Below, piece after piece: positions 26,572 to 39,384 of a DNA stretch of 64,000 nt. This DNA is from Otis tarda (lineage: Eukaryota; Chordata; Aves; Otidiformes; Otididae): assembly GCA_026413225.1 (NCBI GenBank), contig CM048552.1:131639053-131703052 (forward strand). The letters run 5' to 3'. The position numbers and the translations under genes are program-made. The first letter of the stretch is position 1. Each line of letters begins with the position of its first letter. The notes under the pieces are model-generated. The model was given only the letters and a program-made list of their open reading frames with translations, was not told the DNA's origin and ran no database searches.

Positions 26572-28266
26572 GTGAGCGGGGAATGATGTGGGAGTAAAAG
26601 TGAGCAGCTGCAGGGACAGCTGGGATGGGGAGCGCACAAGAGACCCTGTGTGCGAGGGGAGCGTGGCAGCAGGAGGCAGAGATTGTCAGCCCCACAGGGA
26701 AGATCGCAAGGGGAGACAGGGGAGAGAAACCTCACAGTCAGTCTTCTTCTGTGTCCTATTTCCTTCGATAGTTGAAATCCAAACCATCATCCTGAATCTG
26801 AAAACCTTCTAAACTCCTGTTATTCATCTCTACCATCCTAACCCCAAGTCTTGTTTAGAGAGAATCGCCTGCTGCTAGAGATCCTTATCCTTCAACCACA
26901 GCACCGAACTGAACTTCTAGGTCTTCAATTCAGTCCCCCAATACATTTCCTGACAGAAACCAGCCTACCTGGGGCAGCTTTTTTGCTCCGTGACTGACCT
27001 TCACAGACACCATTGCATGAAGGCTAGGAACACAATCTTGGCAAAGTATTTTCTAAACTGAAGTGAAAAAAACCTTCAGTTTTCCAGTGCTGTCTTCAAG
27101 GTGTCACAGTTTAATTGTTCTTAGGCAGGAGCCTGTGTACCTTTTGGCCTGATCTCTCCATTTTTGCCAGTCAAAGTTATGGTGTTTTCTCTGCCTATTT
27201 CATATGTGTCATCTTACATGATGTCTATAGAGAGCTTCCCCTGCTCAAAGCAGTCACTTCATAAAACTCAGCCTTTGATTCCATTTTGCTACATGCTTCT
27301 CATGCCTGAGATGGACTGATCCTATGGGGTAATAATAAGTCTCTTGAGTCTCTGTCCCTTCATGGCTCCAACATTGTTCCCAAGTGATACAGGGTCTAGT
27401 ATTGAACTGGCCCTGTCCAGGTCATGCCAGGTTGTTGGTTTTTTTTCAGCAGCCCTGTTTGCAATGACAGACAAGAGATAATGGAAGAATAGCTTAAGAA
27501 AAAAAAAATAAAAGAAATTGAAGTTATGAAAGAAAATAAAGTTCACCATTTGGTACTGACATACCATGTTTTGTTACCTACAGATTTGCTAAATTCCCTA
27601 GCAGCCTGTTGATGCTATGTGCATCACAGTACCTGTTTATCCCACAGTCCTCCTTGCCACACAGGTTTCATACAGCCAGGCTGAATTTTACCATAACTCA
27701 ATCCAACTTCTTCAATTTATGCATTAACCATAGCCTCCCATGCAAATTAGGCTCATTTGAATAACAGAATAGATAGAGGACTTGGAAGAAGTCAAATAGA
27801 AGTCTGAGAAGGAAATCCAGCAACGGCCACATACAGGAAATTGTTAACAGCATGATGCCTCACTGCTCTGCTAAGTAGATATGCACTCAGCAGCGTGTAC
27901 AGAAGGAGATGCCTTTCCCTATTCCACCCATCTGTATCTACTCAATGCAAGTGAACACTAGACACTCATTCTTGCTTGTTTTTTACTCTGCATTAATCAC
28001 ACTGGCTACATTCGGTGCACAGATAAGATTCAGAACATCTAGGATTTGCTGCTATTTCCATTTGAAATGTAGTTACACAATAAGGGATTCAAGATTAATC
28101 TACTTGAAATGCTGGAGATGTTAAGTGACAAGAAGCTGAGAACAATGATTTAGAAATGGCAGCTCAGTTATGCAGCTTCGAGAAAAACAAACAGAGACTG
28201 AAATTGAAACTGAAATGCTTGTAATTCATCCTATTTTAAACCAAAATTTGGATAACATTCACTTAC
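26572..28266. other. No supported gene
   Basis: Flank of the CpG island, falling quickly to AT-rich DNA. Apart from the possible plus-strand donor at its left edge I see nothing. Confidence 0.45.
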
Positions 28267-28299
28267 TGGTGAACAGCCATGAACTGCAAATAGTGCTGT
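28267..28299 (-). CDS. Candidate linking exon A17
   Basis: This 33-base exon follows TTTGTTAACTGCCTTCAG and ends at CACCA|GTAAGT, both near consensus. Phase 0 at both ends reads TALFAVHGCSP, which would join A16 to B1. All frames are open, so length alone gives little support. Confidence 0.38.
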
Positions 28300-29383
28300 C
28301 TGAAGGCAGTTAACAAAGGAGATGAGTCCAGACTCGCTGTGCTTCACAGGCTTTGAGACAGTTGCAGGAAGGAGACAGGAAAGGAAGAACGCTCTCCTTG
28401 AGAGCTTTGGTCAAATGAGCAAGTCCAAGGGCTCCCATGCAGCAGGGGTTAATTGAGACTTTCTTTCTGTTTGTACAGGAAAGAGGCCAATGTAACAGCC
28501 ACAAACCATGAATAGTCACGATGAATGACCATGTCAGATTAGCTCCCTGCACACCCTTGAGAGGACTAGGCTGAGTTCATAGGGTATTTTCCGTGTTTGT
28601 TTGGTCAGCCTTCAAGGATAAGCCTGAACAGCATCGACTTTTTGAGCTTTGCCAAAGGCTGCCCTCGAGACCACACTCATAGTCCACACAGGCAGTAAGC
28701 ACCTGTGCAGCCTGCCCCATACTTTGATAGGACAGTGTGGTGCACTTTCCCATAAGGAGCGATGCACACACACACCAATGGGATTGTGCCACCTCCTACT
28801 CCGTGTCTTCCCACCACTGCCACCTAAGCTGTAAGTGGAGGCTGCCCCAAACTTCTAAACATGTTCTAAAATGTTCTTTGTAAACAAAAAACCACCATAA
28901 TATTACAGACTTATTTTCCTTATAGTTGTAATTATTCACAGCAAGTATCCAAAAATCTTGGGGGCTGTTGAGATTTTTTTTCTACCTGTCTCAATTTAAC
29001 CATATGCTTTTCAGTCTGTGTGTCTAGCTGGGAAGAGAATTACTTACTGGGAAAAGGGAGGCTGAGATTTTCAAATCCACACCAGAGATTTCTCTTCAGT
29101 AATCCGGGGCTACAACCTTTTTAGAAATTTCGTAATGGAATTTCTTAGACATTGATGTGACCATAAGTTACACACTTCATTCATGTCTAATTTTTATTGT
29201 TTTGGGATATGGCTATGGCCAACACCCATTAAGCCTGAAAGACAGAGTGTCCAAGAGATTTCCTCTCCAACCAGCAATTTCTTGCAACAATTGAGGTGGA
29301 AAAGAGATGGTCCAGGGAGTTTCTCTGACAGGGCAGGAATACGTGAAGCAACAACTGTGCTCCTGTCTTTGAAGGTGAATGGT

Positions 29384-29980
29384 ATCCTATCCTGGGCTGC
29401 ATTAGGAGGATGTTGCCAGCAGATCAAGGGAGGTGATCCATCCCCCCTACTCAGCACTGATGAGGCCACACCTGGAGTGCTGTGTCCAGGTCTGGGCTCC
29501 TCAGTACAAAAGAACCACAGACTGGAGAGAGTCCAGCAAAGCACCTCTGAGGTCATTAAGAGACTGGAACATCCTCTCCTCTGAGGACAGGCTGAGAGAG
29601 CTGTGACTATTCAGTCTGGAGCAGGCAAGGCTCGAGGAGATCTCATCAATATATTTAAATACCTGAAGGGAGGATACAAAGAGGACAGAGCCAGGCTCTT
29701 TTCAGCAGTGCCCAGTGACAGGACCAGAGACAATGGGCACAAATTGAAATACAGGAGGCTCCATCTGAACATCAGGAAGCACTTTTTCACCGTGAGGGTG
29801 ACCAAGCTCTGGCACAGGTTGGCCAGGGAGGTTGTGAAGTCTCCATCCTTGGAGATATTCAGAAGCTGTCTGGGTATGGTTCTGGGCAACCAGCTGTAGG
29901 TGGCCCTGCTTGAGCTGAGGCATTGGACTGGATCACCTCCAGAGATCCCTTCCAACCTCAACCAGCCTGTGATTCTGTGA
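29384..29980 (+). mobile_element. CR1 LINE 3' fragment
   Basis: About 600 bases match the last third of the CR1 reverse transcriptase ORF and the 3' end, from GGGCTGCATTAGGAGG through a degraded RT tail (TVRVTKLWHRLAREVVKSPS) to TGTGATTCTGTGA. It is 5'-truncated and frame-broken, and older than the copy at 36898. Confidence 0.92.
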
Positions 29981-32900
29981 AGGACTGTCTTAACCTACAC
30001 CTCTTGAACGAATCCAGTGTCCTGTTTCTCTATTGCCTTTATAATTCTTGTAAGTTATTGAAAGCAGTATCAAGAGCATACATATACAAAGAAAAACCAC
30101 AACCACCAAATTCCAATATTGTAACATTTTACATCTGCTTTTTCTGATGTAAATCACAGCCCAAGATATTCTAAATTTTGCGTATTTTATCCCATTTACA
30201 AACAAGCCAGCCACCGTCTCCCTAAGAAATGTTTATCTCTCTGAATGTTAGATATGAAGGTATTTTCCCCTTCTTTCAAGATAGTCTGGAATAGCAGTGG
30301 TATGTGAACACACCACATTACACAATGCCTCAGAGCGTGGAGAAGTAGTACCTCAGTGATTTGATTTAAGGAGCTGCCTACAAATGGGAACATAGCAATG
30401 ACTAGCTGAGGTATTTCTAATACATCTATTACCTTGACACAACAGCAAATATAGATGTTCCTCATTTCACAGATGGAGAAACCGAAGCACAGAAAAAGCC
30501 ATTAGTGATGCGTGATCAATGAGTCAGAGTAAAGAAAAGGAAAGGAAGGAGATCAGGAAAATCATTATGGCTGAAAAGAGTGACAGAACAAAGAGCTGTG
30601 AAAAGTTTGGCTGAAAGGCTTATACTGATCTTAATGTGTACTTATCCATTTAAGTGCACAGAAACGGCACACTTAGAACTGAAAAGTTTAGTACCTGCAT
30701 TTTTAACAGACTAGAGACAAGTTATTCTGTTTTCCTTGAGTCACTCATAAATTACTCTGTTTGGATACAGCGAAGAAAAAGAAGAGGAAATAGCTCCAAA
30801 ACACACAGAATGTAAGTATCTTGATATAGCATAGCATCTACAAAAATAGCTGTGCATGGTTCTCAGCTAAATTCCTGGAGAATAGTCCCGATTTTTGTTC
30901 CAGCCTTTTCCTTCCTACATAATTAAACTTGCTATAACTGCAATCAGATTTTAACCCTTGGAGTTCTACATGTGCTTCAGCAGTAACATGGATCTAAGAT
31001 CTCTGTTTACACCGTTCTTGCGCGCTTCAGATAAAGTGTTCAAAATCAGTAGCAGATCGGAGTTGTCCTTCCGCAGGTACCAATACCAATATCTAGCTAC
31101 CGTTTTACACAGAGTGAAATGAGCCATACAGATTCACAGTGACGTATGCCACCCTCAACAAGAAATGGATCAAAAGCATGAACCAGGAGGCCAAGAGTGG
31201 GAAGGTGGGAAGGACACTGAGCTGATGCCTCTTGGAGTCTTTTTTGAAATGAGGAAGGTATAGGGCTTATGACAGGAGCGCAGAAATATAATGAAAATAT
31301 TTTTGCACATATAGGAGGTAGACTGTGGAGCTAAAAAAAAAAATGGTTGGGAGGCAGACACAATCAGTAAAGCTGCATGAAAAATAGTTGTGGCATATTA
31401 CGGCACGGACTCACTCATGGTGCAAGTGGGACAGAGTAAGACAGCAAGTGAGCGAAAGTGAGGCAAAGTTTATTTTTACAAGCAGTGTTTTATGCTCTTT
31501 ACCCAGATGCTCTTTGTCTACGATTTCTATTCCTAAAGGGCAACTGTCTGCACGAGCTCTACCACCGCACTATTTGTCCAATCAGCTTCATGCTCCTGAT
31601 TGACGTTGTAGCATTGTTCTTCATCACATACTTCTTATTTTGTCCATCATACTGTTGCTTCTTAGCATGTACTCTGGCTTTGTCCATTGTGCTCAGATCC
31701 TGTTCGGTTCGATACATTCACCCATATTCCCATCCACATTACTCACTTTGATACATTTGCTCGCATCGATACACTTGCTCATATTCCCATCCACTACAAA
31801 TAGTCTTCCCCTCTTGTGAAAATTTCTAAGATTTTGCAGTTTCCCTTCCTAAATCACAACAGTCAAAATCTCAAAAGTATTCACAACTGAAGCATATGCA
31901 AAAAAAACCATGGCTGGACAGAGAGGTCACAGTACACCTTTTCAGTTTCAATTATTTTCAATGTTATGTTTTTAGAAGTGGCTTAATTTTCTAATGAAAA
32001 AAAAAATTATTTGGCAAAAAGAAACTGGATTTGGTTATTTTTCAGAAGACTAAAGCAAGATGTCAAAATTAAAAAATGAGATCAAGACTTTCCCACAAAC
32101 AGGCTTCTTCTGAAAAAAAAAAAAACACAAACAGATTTTTGAATGAAAAAAATAAAATTGTTAAGCAGTCATAGTAATCTAATAACCTCTTGCACATAGT
32201 AGATCCGATAGCAAGGATCTGTTTTGAAACAGTAGAGTTATCTTTTTCCATGAGTGTTCTCTCTTTTCCCTTTTAACCACAACACATTTATGGTATAGTA
32301 AGTGGCATGAAGGCGTTCATGGACATTCACGTGCATGAAACAGAGGAAAGAAGAGGTGGAATTTACTCTTTTTTCCTTCCAAATCTGGCATCAATGAAAC
32401 CATGTCTAATAAAAAGCTATTGTAACTCTGATAACAGCTACAACTCAGATTGCTATAAATGTGATTATTGTGACAAGAAAAGGTGGAACAAAAGTGTAAT
32501 GTCAAAAGATCAACCAGCACCATCTAATACTTGAGAAACACAGACCCTTTAACTGCCAATTATATCTGTCCTTGCTGTTTTCAACATGTAGGTCATGAAT
32601 CCCTAGCATTACCTTACAGCTTGATTATATTCCATGTATGGATAATAGTCTTGTAAAACAGTTCCATCAGCATCATGATGTCTTTGTTCTGGTGTACCCA
32701 GAATAAATAGTATTTAGAATAAAACATTGGACTACTTAATAAACATCTCTCAATCTTTCTCATGCTGTAATAATGAAATTCCTACAAGAAAAACATATTT
32801 ATCTTCACTGAAATTGTGCATTAGTGAGGAGCGGAAAGTAGCTGAAATGCAATTTACAATAAAAGAATCAAAGTGGTTAATCGGGGTATATATCAACCCT

Positions 32901-34049
32901 TTAGTGGAATTAATAAAAAACATACAGAGCAATCTAATAACAAATTTGTAGGTTGATGCATATAACTGCTTGTTGAATTTTAAAGCTCTAAAAGAACGAA
33001 GGGCAACTGTAATCAAAATCGTATTAGCAATTCAAACTCCAGTTATAAACTATAGCCCAGCTGTCTACAAGAGGCAGGAAGGATTTCAATTTGCGTTATC
33101 TGCTTTTGTGCAGAGGATAGAATAGCATGAAGTGTGACCTTTCTTGGGATCATCAGAAACGGTCAACAATTTAACAAATTGGTTATTCTGATCCTTATGA
33201 GCAGCAGGCAATCTGAGAATGTAGTAGCAAGATGACAATTCAAAGCCAGCAGGGTAGGGAATAAATTACTCAGGATGAGAGAAATGGAATAAAACATCTC
33301 ATCTATATCCTACCTATTTATGGTCTAAAGCTAAATTGGTGATTCATTTAACTTGTAACTTCCGTAGCATTTCTAACCCAAGCATTTAGGGACAAGGACT
33401 AAAAAAATATTACTCTATAGGATCATATAACAAAAACTAACACAGATGTTTTAGCCCAGAGCCCTTCAGTTGTAGTGTGTGACATAATGAGCGTTTACTG
33501 AAGGCAGCCCACAGATCTACCTGTTCTGCACAACATGTTTTGAGCTGAAGGCGGTAGCAGTAGATCAAAAGTCAGCTGCAACATGTCACAAGAATAAAAG
33601 AGGCAAGGACCTTCAGATTGAATTCCCAGGTTGCCTTAGGATGTAAGTAATACCCTCCTGTTACCCAGGAAAGCACAAACCATATTCAACCATCCCTTAC
33701 CTTCTGACCCGAGGGAAACTTCCTCCTGCCTTCAGATCTAGTGATTTATTTAATCCTGACTCTGTAAATGCAGTACGTCAAGCAGACACTTCCCTACATC
33801 TTGCCTTGTAACCACATCAGAAAGTTGAGTTACTTTTCCAGGGAGAAGGAGGGGAGCTGTCTCCGTGCCCTGTCAGCAGTGCCCTGACGTACTGGATGGC
33901 TGTGGTACAAGTGGAATGCAAACAAACAGCAACGCTGCGTCCTCCCAGAAGATCTGAAAAATGCACTTTACCTGCTGCATCCTATAATTACATTAGCCTT
34001 TTCTGCAGCTACTTCATACTGGTGACTCAGTGGTATTGTATGCTCAGGC
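29981..34049. other. No confident gene
   Basis: AT-rich. Two weak plus-strand exon-like intervals (30771-30811 and 32299-32355) share a phase but lead nowhere further. No repeat is recognised. Confidence 0.4.
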
Positions 34050-34054
34050 AAGAC

Positions 34055-35204
34055 TCTCGTAGTTTAACCCCGCTCTGGACCAAGCTATGCAGTCTTTTGC
34101 TCACTCCCCCACCCTCCGAGGCAATGGGGGAGCGATAATATAACAAAAAGGCTCAAGGTTTGAGATGAGGACAGGGAGAGAACCTTGAAGTTACTATTAC
34201 AGGCAAAACAGACTTGACTTGGGGAAAACTATTTATTTATTATTATTAATAAAACCTAAGCAGGATAATGAAAAAGAGAACAAAAACAACTTCCCCCCAC
34301 TTCTCCCTCTTCCTGGGCTTAACTTAATTTCACTCATCTCCACCTTCTTCCCCCTCCCTGAGCGGCACAGGAGGGAATAAGGAATGGGGGTTACAGTCAG
34401 TTCATCACTTGTCACTTTACACCGCTCCTTTATCGTCGGGGGAAGAACTCCTCACATTCCTCCTCTGCTCCAGCATGGGGTCCCTCCCATGGGCCACAGT
34501 CCTTTGTGACCTGCTCCAGCATGGGTCATCTTTTCCACAGGGTGCAGTCCCTCCAAAACAGCTGCCCCAGCGCAGGCCCTCCACAGGCCACAGCCTCCTT
34601 CAGGCATCCGCCTGCCCCATAGTGGGGTTCTCCACGGGCTGCAGGTGGATCTCTGCTGCTCCATGGGCCTCCATGGGCTGCAGGGGAACATCCTGCTTCA
34701 CCATGGTCATTACCACAGGCTGCAGGGGAATTCTGGCCAGGAGCAGCATTACTCCTCCCCCTCCTTCTTCGCTGACCTTGACATCTGCAGCCGTTCCTCT
34801 CACAAGAAATTCTTCACAATCAGGCTCAGGCAGACACCTCTGAGGTTCTCTTCACATCTCATCTCCGCTTCTTGTGGCTGAGCCAGGCTGAGTCAGGCCC
34901 AGTCAGCCACCCAGTGGGAGGCCAGAGGGTGAGAGCTGCAAGGCCCACAAGGCTTGCGTCTCCCCCTCTCTGCCCCTACTTCAGCTTCTTCACCACTTCT
35001 GCTTTTTTTTTTTAATTTTCCCCTTCTTAAATATGTTATCACGGAGGCATTATCACTGAACATTCTGTCACCAATTGGCTCGGCCCTGGCCACCAGCAGG
35101 TCTACCCTAGGCCTGGCCAAGTCCACTGGACAAAGGGGAAAGTTCTACCAGCTTCTTCCAGAAGCTGCCATCGTAGCCCTCCCTCACTAAACAAAACCAA
35201 CACA
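34055..35204 (-). mobile_element. Solo LTR, same family as 14752-15875
   Basis: This 1150-base element aligns end to end with the reverse complement of the LTR at 14752. Its left edge matches the other copy's 3' end and its right edge matches the TG start (reverse ACA). Near-identical five-base flanks, AAGAC at 34050-34054 and AAGTC at 35205-35209, fit a target-site duplication. It is a solo LTR with no viral genes. The two copies have separate flanks, so they are independent insertions, not the ends of one provirus. Confidence 0.83.
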
Positions 35205-35365
35205 AAGTCATTCAGGTGTCTTTTTGCCACCTCTAACAATTATAGTGTTTAGTTTAGTGCAGAAGTTCCCATTTTAAGTCCCTAAAAGCACAGCTTTGAA
35301 CATTGTAGTATCCTATTTCTATCCTTCTTCATAACGTTATGCTGTCTCTATTTTTATTATTCCAG

Positions 35366-35560
35366 GGGAGAATGGCATCTGTTTCTTTCTCACTGCTGAT
35401 GGAGCCATCCTTTGACTGGCAAGAGCAATCAGCTGTAGTGTCTGTGACATTCACAAGTACAGACCTGTCCCTTACTGCAGAGATTCCGGTGGATCTTGTG
35501 TTCCCTAGCATTGTCACTCATTCAAACCAAGAGCTTCCTGCACACAACAAACAGCAGTAA
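35366..35560 (+). CDS. Possible plus-strand terminal exon
   Basis: After an excellent acceptor (CTATTTTTATTATTCCAG) one frame stays open for 64 codons to a TAA, reading GRMASVSFSLLMEPSFDWQE and onward. An AATAAA lies at 36170, about 600 bases downstream. I cannot connect it to other plus-strand exons in phase, and I do not recognise the peptide. It may be a chance ORF or the end of a small transcript from the CpG island. Confidence 0.25.
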   Translation, partial: GRMASVSFSLLMEPSFDWQEQSAVVSVTFTSTDLSLTAEIPVDLVFPSIVTHSNQELPAHNKQQ

Positions 35561-36907
35561 CTGGAGGGAAATGGCAGGAAAGTGAAAAGAAATGAGAAAC
35601 AAGATGTTTACGGCAGCTGATTAGTTATTTTTTTTCTAAAAATTATTACTTTTTCTCTATTCCTCATTAAATTTCCCAAAGCTAAAAAGGCAGCACATTT
35701 CAGCCATGCGGGAAGGGGTTAAAATCAGACAAAATGTAGTCATTTTCTTTCACAGCACAGTGTATTGCCATCTTGTGGCTGTTTTACCTGTGCCGAAAAT
35801 GTGAATCAAATAAGTGCGCTTTACTTTTTTTTTAATCCTTTGTAAGAAGAGCCATTTAAGACACATGAGAGAGGTCAATCACAAGTGGATTATGTTTATC
35901 ATCTGAGCTTTTCTGAAACTTCAGACTCTTGACTTAGTACCATTCCATCAAACTATTTCTCCTTTATGTGTGCAGGCTGTCTTTCTGAACTGTAACCTGT
36001 ATATTGATTGCCTCACTGATGTTATTCTTTCTTATTTTTTCTTTTATGTTTAGTGAAATGCAATTTAGTGACATCTTTTCTTACAGCATCATATTTTTAC
36101 TTTTTAATGTATTTTGGATTTGATTCTGAAAAGAAAAACTCCTCTAGCCAGAATCTGTGAAATCATTGAAATAAATTTAGCAGGAACTTTGATGTGACCA
36201 GGGAATAAAATAATTAACTAAAAAAGCATGAAGAATATGTGAAGATAAAAGCTATATTGCAGCAGAAGAGTCTTAGTTATATGTTTGTATCTCCTGCTCA
36301 ATAGAACTTTTTTTTTCCTTAGGTATTTCTCCAGAGTACGCAAACATAGTAAATGTCTGCACAGAGAATTAATTAAAAGTATGTATTCTTTGGATTATCA
36401 TTAACACCACTTAGTCTCCTATAGTATCATCTGTATAGAACTAAATTATTTGAGATCACCTTAATTTAGGAAGAGATCTCTACTCAGTAATATACATGAG
36501 CCCAAGACATGTTTTCCTGAACAGGAGTACACTTGGGCTGGCACTTTAATATTTTCCTGGATTAATGCCTATAAAGAGATCTGTGTTGGTTATGAAACTG
36601 TTCTACTTTGGTGACAGTGAGCAGAATAAATCACAAAGTGACTCTTAGTGATTTCAGCATTGCTTTGATCTTGTTCTCTTTCATAAAGATGTAAATCAGA
36701 TAAAACAAAATCAAGAGAAAAATCAGTGCAAGCAAATGAAGTTACATTGGTAGGAGATAAACATGAAGACAATAAAATCACTCTCAGTTACCACCTAACA
36801 GTATCTCTTAGAAAATCTTCTGGATTTTGAAGCCTTTTACACTCATTCTTATGGTGCCTGGATTTGAATGTTCAATATTTAAGAAATATTGAAACAGGGA
36901 GGGGCTG

Positions 36908-37477
36908 GTGGGGGACGTGAAACTGATGGACAGCCTTGGCTGCAGTGACCATGATGTGGTGGAGTTCAAGATCCACGGGGCTGCGAGGAAACTGCACAGT
37001 AAGCTCTCTGCCCTAGATTTCAGGAAGGCGGACTTTGGCCTCTTCAGGAACCTCATGGGCAAAGTGCCATGGGAGGCGGCCCTGGAGGAAAGAGGGGCCC
37101 AGGAAAGTTGGTCCATATTTAAGGAGCACCTCCTCCAAGCTCAGCAGAGGTGCATCCCGATGAAGAAGAAGTCGGGCAAAAAGGCCAGGAGGCCAGCGTG
37201 GATGAGCAAGGAGCTCCTGGACCAACTGAAAGTAAAGAAGGAAGCCTACAGAGGGTGGAAGCGGGGACAGGTAGCCTGGGAGGACTACCGAGTGGCTGTG
37301 CGAGCGGCCAGAGATAGGGTGAGGAAGGCTAAAGCCCTGATGGAATCGAATCTGGCCAGGGATATAAAAAGTAACAAGAAAAGCTTTTACAGGTATGTAG
37401 GGGACAAAAGAAAATCCAAGGAGAATGTAGGCCCCCTCCACGGGTGTCGTGGTTACCCGGGATGTGGAGAAGGCTGA
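36908..37477 (+). pseudogene. CR1 endonuclease C-terminal remnant
   Basis: This frame contains the end of the apurinic-type endonuclease domain, including [10 protein letters not shown] with the conserved Ser-Asp-His, and then the basic linker before the RT domain. It runs out of frame near 37440, after ENVGPLH. The first part of the domain is missing, so it cannot be an active endonuclease. Confidence 0.9.
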
Positions 37478-39077
37478 GGTACTCAATGACTTTTTTGCCT
37501 CAGTCTTCACTGATAAGGGCTCTTGTCTCCCCACCCAAGCTGTGGAAGGCACAGGCAGGGACTGTGAGGATGAAGAACCGCCCACGGTGCTCGAAGAGCA
37601 GGTTTGGGATCATCTAAGGAACTTGAAGGTGCACAAGTCCATGGGGCCTGATGAGATCCATCCGCGCGTCCTGAGGGAACTGGCGGATGAAGTTGCCAAG
37701 CCACTGGCCATCATATTTGAGAAATCGTGGCGGTCTGGTGAGGTCCCCGATGACTGGAAGAGAGGGAACATAACCCCCATTTTTAAAAAGGGGAGTAAGG
37801 AAGACCCGGGCAACTACAGGCCGGTCAGCCTCACCTCCGTGCCTGGCAAGGTCATGGAGCAGATTCTCCTGGAAACCATGCTAAGGCACATGGAGAGCAA
37901 GGAGGTGGTTGGTGACAATCAACATGGCTTCACCAAGGGCAGATCGTGCCTGACCAATTTGGTGGCCTTTTATGATGGGGTAACAGCATCGGTGGACAAG
38001 GGACGGGCAACGGATATCATCTACCTGGACTTGTGCAAGGCATTTGACACTGTCCCACATGACATCCTTCTCTCTAAACTAGAGAGGCATGGGTTCGATG
38101 GATGGACCACTCGGTGGATAAGGAGTTGGCTGGATGGCCGCACTCAGAGAGTGGTGGTCAACGGCTCAATGTCCAAGTGGAGACCGGTCACCAGTGGCGT
38201 CCCTCAGGGGTCCGTGTTGGGCCCGGCCTTGTTCAACATCTTTGTCGGCGATATGGACAGTGGGATAGAGTGCACCCTCAGCAAGTTCGCTGATGACACC
38301 AAGCTGTGTGGTGCCGTCGACTTGCTGGAAGGGAGGGGTGCCATCCAGAGGGACCTTGACAGGCTGGAGAGGTGGGCCCGTGCCAACCTCATGAAGTTCA
38401 ACCAGGCCAAGTGCAAGGTCCTGCACAATCCCAGGCACAAATACAGGCTGGGCGGAGAATGGATTGAGAGCAGCCCTGAGGAGAAAGACTTGGGAGTGCT
38501 GGTAGACGAGAGGCTCAACATGAGTGGGCAATGTGCCCTTGCGGCCCGGAAGGCCAACCGCATCCTGGGCTGCATCAAGAGGAGCGTGGCCAGCAGGTCG
38601 AGGGAGGTGATTCTTCCCCTCTACTCTGCCCTGGTGAGACCCCACCTGGAGTACTGCGTCCAGTTCTGGAGTCCCCAACACAAGAAGGACATGGACCAGT
38701 TGGAAAGGGTCCAGAGGAGGGCCACAAAGATGATCAGAGGGCTGGAGCACCTCTCCTATGAGGACAGGCTGAGAGAGTTGGGGCTGTTCAGCCTGGAGAA
38801 GAGGAGGCTCCGGGGAGACCTGATAGCAGTCTTCCAATACCTCAAGGGGGCCTACAGGAAAGATGGGGAGAAGCTGTTCAGTAGGGCCTGTTGTGATAGG
38901 ACAAGGGGTAATGGGTTTAAATTAGAAGGAGGTAGGTTTAGATTAGATATTAGAAAAAAATTTTTTACAATGAGAGTTGTAGAGCACTGGAACAGGTTGC
39001 CCAGAGAGGTGGTGGATGCCCCATCTCTGGAAATGTTCAAGGCCAGGCTGGATGAGGCTCTGAGCAACCTGATCTAG
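37449..39077 (+). CDS. CR1 reverse transcriptase ORF (542 codons)
   Basis: An open reverse transcriptase frame of a CR1 LINE. Visible RT motifs are YLDL near residues 192-195 with AFDTVPHD after it, [16 protein letters not shown] near 250, and the catalytic FADD at about residues 280-283. The C-terminal region continues to the conserved [16 protein letters not shown] and a stop at 39077. The first Met is probably internal, since the true ORF2 would include the upstream endonuclease. Length fits the RT plus C-terminal part of CR1 ORF2. It lacks its promoter and 5' end, so it is unlikely to be autonomous. Confidence 0.92.
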   Translation: MVTRDVEKAEVLNDFFASVFTDKGSCLPTQAVEGTGRDCEDEEPPTVLEEQVWDHLRNLKVHKSMGPDEIHPRVLRELADEVAKPLAIIFEKSWRSGEVPDDWKRGNITPIFKKGSKEDPGNYRPVSLTSVPGKVMEQILLETMLRHMESKEVVGDNQHGFTKGRSCLTNLVAFYDGVTASVDKGRATDIIYLDLCKAFDTVPHDILLSKLERHGFDGWTTRWIRSWLDGRTQRVVVNGSMSKWRPVTSGVPQGSVLGPALFNIFVGDMDSGIECTLSKFADDTKLCGAVDLLEGRGAIQRDLDRLERWARANLMKFNQAKCKVLHNPRHKYRLGGEWIESSPEEKDLGVLVDERLNMSGQCALAARKANRILGCIKRSVASRSREVILPLYSALVRPHLEYCVQFWSPQHKKDMDQLERVQRRATKMIRGLEHLSYEDRLRELGLFSLEKRRLRGDLIAVFQYLKGAYRKDGEKLFSRACCDRTRGNGFKLEGGRFRLDIRKKFFTMRVVEHWNRLPREVVDAPSLEMFKARLDEALSNLI

Positions 39078-39335
39078 TCAGGGATGTCCCTGCTTCTTGC
39101 AGGGGGATTGGACTAGATGACCTTTGAAGGTCCCTTCCAACTCTAACCATTCTATGATTCTATGATTCTAAATCTGAAGTTTCTTTAGTCTGAAGAAAGT
39201 TATTGCTGTTGCCCAGGGCAGACATTTGCTATGGGATATAGTCTGTTATATTGTGCTTGGATTATAAGGGAACAGAAGCAAGCCTTTTGGCTACTGGGCA
39301 TTCCTTACTCCATAAAAAAGAATTGAGGAATTTAC

Positions 39336-39384
39336 CTGGCCAAACATTATTTCATCCTTGCCAATGAGAGAATAAGGACTAGGG
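39336..39384 (-). CDS. Candidate exon A16
   Basis: This 49-base exon has an excellent acceptor (GCTCATTTTATTTCAG) and donor (GCCAG|GTAAAT). Only the phase-2 entry is open. It reads PSPYSLIGKDEIMFGQ and leaves in phase 0. Another pair of good sites 78 bases upstream (39462-39499) encloses 38 bases that do not fit its phase. Confidence 0.45.

Larger units (their letters stand above)
36898..39170 (+). mobile_element. Young 5'-truncated CR1 LINE
   Basis: A 2.27-kb CR1 keeps the end of the endonuclease domain, the whole reverse transcriptase and the 3' end with tandem TTCTATGA units. It lacks the 5' part of the element. A single frame break near 37440 separates the endonuclease tail from the RT frame, which is otherwise open. 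It is the least decayed repeat in the window and lies just beyond exon A16. Confidence 0.96.

Noticed and set aside
25645-26637. Long ORFs on both strands over the CpG island
   Set aside because: GC-rich DNA lacks stops. The translations are low-complexity Ala/Arg/Pro, and frames on both strands are equally open.
30771-32355. Two plus-strand exon-like intervals that share a phase
   Set aside because: They are short, open in more than one frame or with a weak acceptor, and do not reach the candidate at 35366 in phase.
34409-35190. ORFs of up to 144 codons
   Set aside because: They are the same LTR family in reverse and read the repeat array, not a gene.
14752-35204. The two LTRs as ends of one provirus
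   Set aside because: They are in opposite orientation, have different flanking repeats, and enclose host exons and a CpG island with no viral genes.
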